From: Flavobacteriales bacterium
Lineage (GTDB): Bacteria; Bacteroidota; Bacteroidia; Flavobacteriales_D; Crocinitomicaceae
Length of the DNA stretch: 12,481 nt
Direction of reading: 5' to 3'
NCBI GenBank assembly: GCA_947461185.1
Contig: CANHJY010000032.1
Span: 1 to 12,481 of the forward strand
This document shows positions 7,815-12,481 of this stretch, in pieces (the stretch's first letter is position 1; each line of letters begins with the position of its first letter). The notes under the pieces were generated by a model, which worked only from the letters and a program-made list of their open reading frames with translations, did not search any database and had not been told where the DNA came from. The position numbers were made by a program, and so were the translations under genes.

Positions 7815-9453
7815 TTTTAAATCTTTAACCAAACTTTTATCGTTATTCATTCTCTTAACATTTTCTTCCAGGCATCAAGCTCAAACAAATGGTTTTGAGG
7901 TTATTAAAAACCTTGAATTAATGGACCAAATATATCAGCATTTGGAAATGTATTATGTGGATGAACCCCAAACGGGTAAGCTTTCAAAAACGGGTATTGA
8001 TGCAATGTTAAAAATTTTAGATCCATACACGGTATATTATCCAGAATCTGATATTGAAGATTATAAAATGATGACGACGGGTCAATATGGTGGTATTGGT
8101 GCTCTGATAAGAAAACTAGATGAATACACCTACATAGCGGAACCTTATGAAGGTAATCCTGCACAAAAATCCGGAATATGCGCTGGTGATAAAATCATTA
8201 GCATTGATGGTAAAAATATGAAAGGTGTAGCTTCTGACGATGTGTCAAGCGCATTGAAAGGCCCGAAAGGAACTACAATAGTTGTAGAAGTAGAACGTGA
8301 AGGCGAAGGAATGAAAAAAATATCCATCACACGCGATGAAATAAAGTTGCCGGATGTACCCTATTCAGGTATGTTAGACAAGGAAATTGGATATATCAAA
8401 TTAAATAGTTTCACACAAACTGCATCTTCAGACGTGAAAAGTGCATTTACAGACCTCCAATCCAAGGGAATGAAAAGTCTGGTTTTAGACTTAAGGGGTA
8501 ATGGTGGTGGATTATTAATTGAAGCAGTAAAAATCGTGAATCTCTTTGTAAAAAAGGATCAGGTTGTAGTTACCACCAAAGGTCGAGTATCAGATGAAAA
8601 CTTCATTTATAAAACCCAAGATCAACCAATTGATCTGAACATTCCTTTAACCATCTTAATTGATGGTGGTTCCGCATCGGCTAGTGAAATAGTTGCTGGA
8701 AGTATTCAGGATTTAGATAGAGGCGTAATTTTAGGAAACACCTCCTTTGGAAAAGGACTAGTTCAGCGTACTTATGACTTAAAATACGGTTCCAAAATCA
8801 AACTGACAATTGCTAAATACTATACGCCATCTGGGAGATGTGTTCAACGCCTCGAATATTACGACAAGGAAAATGATGCGAAACCAAAAGAAGTTCCTGA
8901 CTCACTTTTAAAGATTTTCAAAACAATAAATGGCAGAGATGTAATTGATGGTAGAGGAATTGTTCCGGACATTGAAGTTGAATTACCAGAAATGAGCAGA
9001 CTCACAGCAACAATTTACGCTAATGATCTTATTTTCAAATATGCAACAAAATACAAGAGTCAACATACTGATATCCCTGCGGCTGATCAATTTGAGCTTT
9101 CTGATGTCGAATATGAAGATTTCAAAAAATTTGTATTAAGTCAAGAATTTACCTACAGTACTGCATCTGAAGAAATGCTAAAGAAAATGAAAGATGCAGC
9201 AGCAGATGAAGGTTTTTTGAATGATGCGCAAGCGGAATATGACGCTTTATTAGCAAAGGTTGTTCCTTCTAAAGAAAGAGATTTAGAAAAATTCAAAGCA
9301 GAAATAAAAATGCTTCTGGAGAATGAAATTGTTTCCCGATATTATTATCAAAAAGGTAGAGCTGTAAATTCATTCAGAAAAGACGAAGTATTAGATAAAG
9401 CCTTAGAAATCCTTAAAGATTCTAAACAATACAATACTATTTTAGGGCAATAG
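7786..9453 (+). CDS. S41-family C-terminal processing peptidase (CtpA/Prc-like)
   Basis: This is an exported serine protease of the S41 family, which typically cleaves the C-termini of periplasmic substrates such as cell-wall hydrolases or their regulators. The 555-residue product starts with a signal peptide (basic MRFLKRQQ, hydrophobic core around residues 17-28, cleavage near HQA-Q). A helical N-terminal domain carries MLKILDPYTVYYP (about residues 70-82). A PDZ domain covers about 97-185, beginning at GQYGGIGALI. The protease core has the motif GGSASASEIVAG with predicted nucleophile S298 and FGKG with general base K323, at the 25-residue Ser-Lys spacing of the Prc family. Residues 430-555 form a long charged helical tail. 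The ATG overlaps rnpA by 29 bp, implying coupled translation. The catalytic dyad is intact. The substrate is unknown. Confidence 0.95.
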   Translation: MRFLKRQQFDFKSLTKLLSLFILLTFSSRHQAQTNGFEVIKNLELMDQIYQHLEMYYVDEPQTGKLSKTGIDAMLKILDPYTVYYPESDIEDYKMMTTGQYGGIGALIRKLDEYTYIAEPYEGNPAQKSGICAGDKIISIDGKNMKGVASDDVSSALKGPKGTTIVVEVEREGEGMKKISITRDEIKLPDVPYSGMLDKEIGYIKLNSFTQTASSDVKSAFTDLQSKGMKSLVLDLRGNGGGLLIEAVKIVNLFVKKDQVVVTTKGRVSDENFIYKTQDQPIDLNIPLTILIDGGSASASEIVAGSIQDLDRGVILGNTSFGKGLVQRTYDLKYGSKIKLTIAKYYTPSGRCVQRLEYYDKENDAKPKEVPDSLLKIFKTINGRDVIDGRGIVPDIEVELPEMSRLTATIYANDLIFKYATKYKSQHTDIPAADQFELSDVEYEDFKKFVLSQEFTYSTASEEMLKKMKDAAADEGFLNDAQAEYDALLAKVVPSKERDLEKFKAEIKMLLENEIVSRYYYQKGRAVNSFRKDEVLDKALEILKDSKQYNTILGQ

Positions 9454-9473
9454 CCGTTTAACGGAAAGTTTTC

Positions 9474-11018
9474 ATGCTTTCTTACAGCCGATTAGACATA
9501 GCAAAATACATTTACCTTGTGGGCTTTCTTGGTCTTGCTATTGGTCTACCTACAAGTAAGGTAATCCTTTCTTTAAGCATGATGCTAATGGGATTAGGAG
9601 CAATCCTCGAGTGGAATCTAATCGAAAGATTTAAAGCTGTTTTTTCAAATAAAACTTTCTTGATTCTCTTTTTATTTTGGTTCCTTCATTTCATCGGGCT
9701 ATTGTGGACAGATAACTTCGATTATGCCGGAAATGATATTCGAGTAAAAATTTCTTTAATCATTCTACCCGTATTAATATTCTTTAACCCCTTTGAACAG
9801 CAATTCCTAAAAACCTGGATTAATCTGTTTATTACTACACTTATTTTTACTACAATCTTCAATTTCCTTCAATATCATGGTTTCATTTTAAACAAAACAT
9901 ATAATGATATTCGAGGCCTTTCGTTTTTTGGATCACATATTCGATATGGAATATTAGTTGCAATTGGTGCAGGAATATGCCTATCGCAATACGACCAAAT
10001 AAGGTCAAAAGTAAAGATGGTATGGCTAAGTATTTTTATATATTTCTCCTTATATACCTTTTACAGTCAAATATTGTCTGGAGCATTAAGTCTACTAACC
10101 GTCATTTTCATTTACTTCACCTGGAAAGCTTTCAATAAAAGTAAAAGACTAGGTTGGACTTTAACTAGTGCGATACTCGTGAGTATTTCATCCTGCATTC
10201 TTTTCCTTTCTATTCCTGAAAAAGCGACATTTGACATCAATAATCTACCAATTAATACTAAATATGGTAATCCCTATTCTCACAATATAGAACCTACAAC
10301 CTTTGTGAATGGAAAAGCTGTTTTGGCTTTTGTCTGTGAAAAAGAACTTCAAAAGGAATGGGAGGTAAAATCAAAAGTTCCATACAACAGTCTTGACACT
10401 AAAAAGCAGCCTATACGTTTTACCTTAATGCGCTACATGACTTCCAAAGATTTAACTAAAGACAAGGAAGGATTTAATCAACTGAAAGATGAAGACATCA
10501 GAAATGTAGAAAATGGAATGACAAGTGCTTTGGAAGAAAAGGCAGGAATTTTATCCCGAGTTTTAGGCATACGTTATCAATTACATAATTCGAACGATCC
10601 AAATGGACACTCGCTATTACAACGACTCGAATATTGGAAAACAGCAGTAAGTATTATTCAAGAAAACTGGTTATTGGGTGTAGGAACCGGTGATGTTAAT
10701 GACGCTTTTCAACAGGCATATAACAATATGCGATCGCCATTAAAGAAAGAAAATCGACTACGTGCGCACAATAGCTATCTGACTGCTTGGGTAAGTTTTG
10801 GCGTTCTCGGAATAGTGTTGTTTTTAGCATTAATTATCCATTTCTTAATGCAATGCATGTATAATAAAAACTTGTTCGGAATCATGTTTATCGCTGTTTC
10901 TGCGCTTACCTTTCTTATCGAAGATACTTTAGAAACGCAGACCGGAGCATCATTTTTTGCTATATTTTTTGGTTTGGTTGCTTTTCAATTCAATAAAAAA
11001 AAGAAATCTTTAATATAA
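9474..11018 (+). CDS. O-antigen ligase/polymerase family membrane protein (Wzy_C type)
   Basis: This 514-residue polytopic membrane protein of the O-antigen ligase/polymerase superfamily (WaaL/Wzy-like) probably transfers or polymerises a lipid-linked glycan on the periplasmic side of the inner membrane. About eight hydrophobic helices precede residue 250. A large extracytoplasmic segment (about 250-435) follows, then two to three C-terminal helices and a lysine-rich end. In the large loop, RLEYWKTAV (384-392), LLGVGTGDV and RAHNSYL with H432 match the family pattern, in which a loop arginine and a histidine are important. A segment RYMTSKDLTKD with following acidic residues recalls Bacteroidota members. 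It starts 20 bp after the peptidase gene, so it is probably in the same operon. Whether it is a ligase, a polymerase or another glycan transferase cannot be told from sequence. Confidence 0.87.
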   Translation: MLSYSRLDIAKYIYLVGFLGLAIGLPTSKVILSLSMMLMGLGAILEWNLIERFKAVFSNKTFLILFLFWFLHFIGLLWTDNFDYAGNDIRVKISLIILPVLIFFNPFEQQFLKTWINLFITTLIFTTIFNFLQYHGFILNKTYNDIRGLSFFGSHIRYGILVAIGAGICLSQYDQIRSKVKMVWLSIFIYFSLYTFYSQILSGALSLLTVIFIYFTWKAFNKSKRLGWTLTSAILVSISSCILFLSIPEKATFDINNLPINTKYGNPYSHNIEPTTFVNGKAVLAFVCEKELQKEWEVKSKVPYNSLDTKKQPIRFTLMRYMTSKDLTKDKEGFNQLKDEDIRNVENGMTSALEEKAGILSRVLGIRYQLHNSNDPNGHSLLQRLEYWKTAVSIIQENWLLGVGTGDVNDAFQQAYNNMRSPLKKENRLRAHNSYLTAWVSFGVLGIVLFLALIIHFLMQCMYNKNLFGIMFIAVSALTFLIEDTLETQTGASFFAIFFGLVAFQFNKKKKSLI

Positions 11019-11049
11019 CTAGGTTATTTAATTTACTCAGATAAGAAAT

Positions 11050-11076
11050 TTTGTTCTTTTATCTATCGTATATTTG
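11050..11076 (+). promoter_or_regulatory. Bacteroidota-type promoter upstream of the RidA-family gene
   Basis: TATATTTG (11069-11076) matches the -7 consensus TAnnTTTG exactly, and TTTG (11050-11053) lies upstream as a possible -33 element. The gap between them is 15 nt, slightly shorter than the usual 17 or more. The -7 box ends 17 nt before the ATG at 11094, giving a plausible short leader of about 10 nt. The 75-bp gap after the ligase gene supports a new transcription start here. Confidence 0.5.
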
Positions 11077-11093
11077 CAGACAACTATTTTCAC

Positions 11094-11531
11094 ATGGCAA
11101 AAAACGAACGCATTTCCACAGCTAAGGCACCTAAACCTGTAGGTCTTTATCCGCACGCTCGAAAGGTTGGTAATCTCTTGTTTTTATCTGGTGTTGGACC
11201 AAGGGTAGCAGGTTCAGATGCCACAGATTCAGCTGTTCCAGGCTTGCAGTTGGATAAAAACGGTAATTTTATATCATTCGATTTTGAAGCGCAATGTAGA
11301 AGTGTGTTTGACAATGTGCGTATTATCCTCGAGGAATCAGGTTCATCTTGGGAAAATTTAGTTGATGTCACCGTGTTTTTGGTAAATATGAAACGAGATT
11401 TTCATGCCTACAACCGCATTTATGCTGAATACTTCAAAGACAACCTGCCTTGTAGAACAACTGTTGAAATCAACTCATTACCTACACCAATCGCTATAGA
11501 ACTAAAATGTATTGCCACAATTGATAATTAA
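11094..11531 (+). CDS. RidA (YjgF/YER057c/UK114) superfamily deaminase, 2-aminomuconate-deaminase-like
   Basis: RidA-superfamily proteins are small homotrimeric enzymes that hydrolyse reactive enamine/imine intermediates. This 145-residue member keeps the expected active-site pair, R121 (in CRTTVEI) and E136 (in IELKCIA), with the same 15-residue spacing as E. coli RidA R105 and E120. The N-terminal layout (PKPVGLYPHARKVGNLLFLSG) and the insertion AGSDATDSAVPGLQLDKNG resemble the branch that includes 2-aminomuconate deaminase (AmnD/NbaF) of 2-aminophenol and kynurenine degradation, more than housekeeping RidA. No other gene of that pathway is nearby, so the substrate is unproven and a general imine-deaminase role is possible. 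It has no signal peptide and is cytoplasmic. The next gene follows after 3 bp. Confidence 0.88.
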   Translation: MAKNERISTAKAPKPVGLYPHARKVGNLLFLSGVGPRVAGSDATDSAVPGLQLDKNGNFISFDFEAQCRSVFDNVRIILEESGSSWENLVDVTVFLVNMKRDFHAYNRIYAEYFKDNLPCRTTVEINSLPTPIAIELKCIATIDN

Positions 11532-11534
11532 AAT

Positions 11535-12113
11535 ATGATAACGTTTATTATTCGCTGTTTACTTGCAGCATCATCGCTTTACTTTACCTTTTACTTAATG
11601 TTTGCCTCTGATTATTGGGGCTGGGGAATTGTAATGGTTTTTCCAACTGCATTAATTATTCTGACATTTTTCATTAATGAAAACATGGTTTTGGCGCTTT
11701 ATCACATGCGAACGCAGAATACGGATAAGGCGAAGAAATTCATCAATAAAATTACACATCCACATTTGATGACAAAAAAACAGCATGCTAACATTTTGTT
11801 CTTGCAAGCTGCTTTGAATCAGCAAGACTTTGGAATGAACAAAAGCGAACAATTGATTCGAAAAGCGCTTTCAATCGGCCTTAAAATGGCTGAATACCGC
11901 TCAGCAGCTTACATGCAGTTAGCAGGAATTTGTATTCAAACAGGGCGTAGAACCGAAGCTGAAAAACTTTTAGCTGATGCCAAAAAAATGGCGAATAATC
12001 CGATGATTAAGGATCAAATAATTATGATGCAAAACCAGTTAAAAATGGCGCCATCGAAGAATCAAATGCGCATGGCTCAAATGATGGGAGGTCGCAAACC
12101 TAAAATGAGATAA
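11535..12113 (+). CDS. small membrane protein with TPR-like helical repeats
   Basis: I do not recognise a named function. The 192-residue protein has two N-terminal hydrophobic helices (about residues 2-24 and 28-48) joined by a short DYWGWG turn, then a soluble part of about 140 residues. The soluble part reads as antiparallel helix pairs of TPR type: one around NTDKAKKFINKI, another near ALNQQDFGMNKSEQLIRKALSIG, and a third, AAYMQLAGICIQTGRRTEAEKLLADAKKMA, which is closest to the TPR pattern. The C-terminus is basic and methionine-rich (about residues 168-192, containing MRMAQMMGGRKPKMR). It follows the RidA-family gene by 3 bp and precedes a methyltransferase by 11 bp, so the three are probably one operon. 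A protein-interaction role at the inner membrane is a guess from architecture. Confidence 0.8.
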   Translation: MITFIIRCLLAASSLYFTFYLMFASDYWGWGIVMVFPTALIILTFFINENMVLALYHMRTQNTDKAKKFINKITHPHLMTKKQHANILFLQAALNQQDFGMNKSEQLIRKALSIGLKMAEYRSAAYMQLAGICIQTGRRTEAEKLLADAKKMANNPMIKDQIIMMQNQLKMAPSKNQMRMAQMMGGRKPKMR

Positions 12114-12124
12114 GCCAAGACAAT

Positions 12125-12481
12125 TTGAAAACACGCACATTTTCTGAATCTTGGGATCAGTATGAACTCATTGATGCCGGTGGTAGTAAAAAGCTAGAAC
12201 GCTGGGGCAATGTAATCACTATACGACCTGAAGTTCAAGCCTATTTTAAATCTGAGTTACCTTTTGCTGAATGGAACAAAATGGCCAATTGGGAATTCAT
12301 ACCATCAACGGGTCAATCTGGTAAATGGAAGTGTTTAAAAAAAGGTAGCCCATCAGAATGGAAAATCAGCTACAAACGCATGCAATTTCAGTTGCAAATT
12401 ACCCAATTCAAACACTTGGGGTTATTTCCTGAACAGCGAACCAATTGGGATTACATCGATGAAAATCTAAATACTGATGCG
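12125..12481 (+). CDS. class I SAM-dependent methyltransferase, RlmI/COG1092-type (partial, 3' end outside window)
   Basis: The window ends inside this frame, leaving 119 codons with no stop. The best start is TTG at 12125: an in-frame stop lies at 12101-12103 and no ATG occurs before the conserved sequence begins. The protein opens YELIDAGGSKKLERWG and continues with VITIRPEVQAYF and, further on, FKHLGLFPEQRTNWDYI (about residues 97-113). These are hallmarks of Bacteroidota proteins related to the 23S rRNA cytosine-C5 methyltransferase RlmI (COG1092). The visible part is the substrate-binding N-terminal region; the SAM-binding Rossmann domain would follow beyond the edge. The exact RNA target is not assignable from this fragment. 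Confidence 0.8.
   Translation, partial: MKTRTFSESWDQYELIDAGGSKKLERWGNVITIRPEVQAYFKSELPFAEWNKMANWEFIPSTGQSGKWKCLKKGSPSEWKISYKRMQFQLQITQFKHLGLFPEQRTNWDYIDENLNTDA

Noticed and set aside
9454..9464. Palindrome CCGTTTAACGG as a terminator between the protease and ligase genes
   Set aside because: It can form only a 4-bp stem with a 3-nt loop and lacks a strong U-tract; with a 20-bp gap, read-through is more likely.
1..12481. CRISPR arrays, insertion sequences, tRNA/rRNA genes, phage or defence modules
   Set aside because: No spaced direct repeats, transposase-like frames, inverted terminal repeats or recognisable RNA genes were seen, and nearly all sequence is accounted for by conserved genes.

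Overview
The window looks like a chromosomal segment from an AT-rich member of Bacteroidota, most likely order Flavobacteriales. The placement rests on four things: the gene set and order of the alternative complex III (ACIII) respiratory operon, the absence of clear Shine-Dalgarno sites, a TAnnTTTG-type promoter element, and Bacteroidota-type relatives of nearly every protein. The family or genus cannot be fixed by eye.

The left half (46-6768, minus strand) is one tight operon for ACIII, the quinol:cytochrome c (or direct-to-oxidase) oxidoreductase that replaces the bc1 complex. In transcription order it has actA (a multiheme cytochrome with an extra N-terminal monoheme domain), actB (a fused molybdopterin-oxidoreductase-like and ferredoxin-like iron-sulfur protein), actC (an NrfD/PsrC-type quinol-binding membrane protein) and actD (a small DUF3341 membrane subunit). 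Gaps are 15-35 bp. The operon runs off the left edge, where actE, actF and cytochrome oxidase genes would be expected; no start codon for the next gene lies inside the window.

A divergent intergenic region of about 200 bp (6769-6965) separates this operon from a rightward series. First come a secreted SPOR-domain protein starting at TTG, rnpA (RNase P protein), an exported S41/C-terminal processing peptidase whose start overlaps rnpA by 29 bp, and an O-antigen-ligase/polymerase family membrane protein. These four are closely packed and probably co-transcribed, mixing RNA processing with cell-envelope functions. After a 75-bp gap with a good Bacteroidota promoter come a RidA-superfamily deaminase, a small membrane protein with TPR-like helices and a methionine-rich basic tail, and the first 119 codons of an RlmI-type SAM-dependent methyltransferase cut by the right edge.

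I see no insertion sequence, CRISPR array, tRNA, rRNA, phage or defence genes. The window is mostly conserved core genome, and I do not find a convincing undescribed system. The points most worth a second look are the six-heme, two-membrane-helix design of ActA, the non-ATG starts, the rnpA-protease overlap, and the uncharacterised TPR-like membrane protein.
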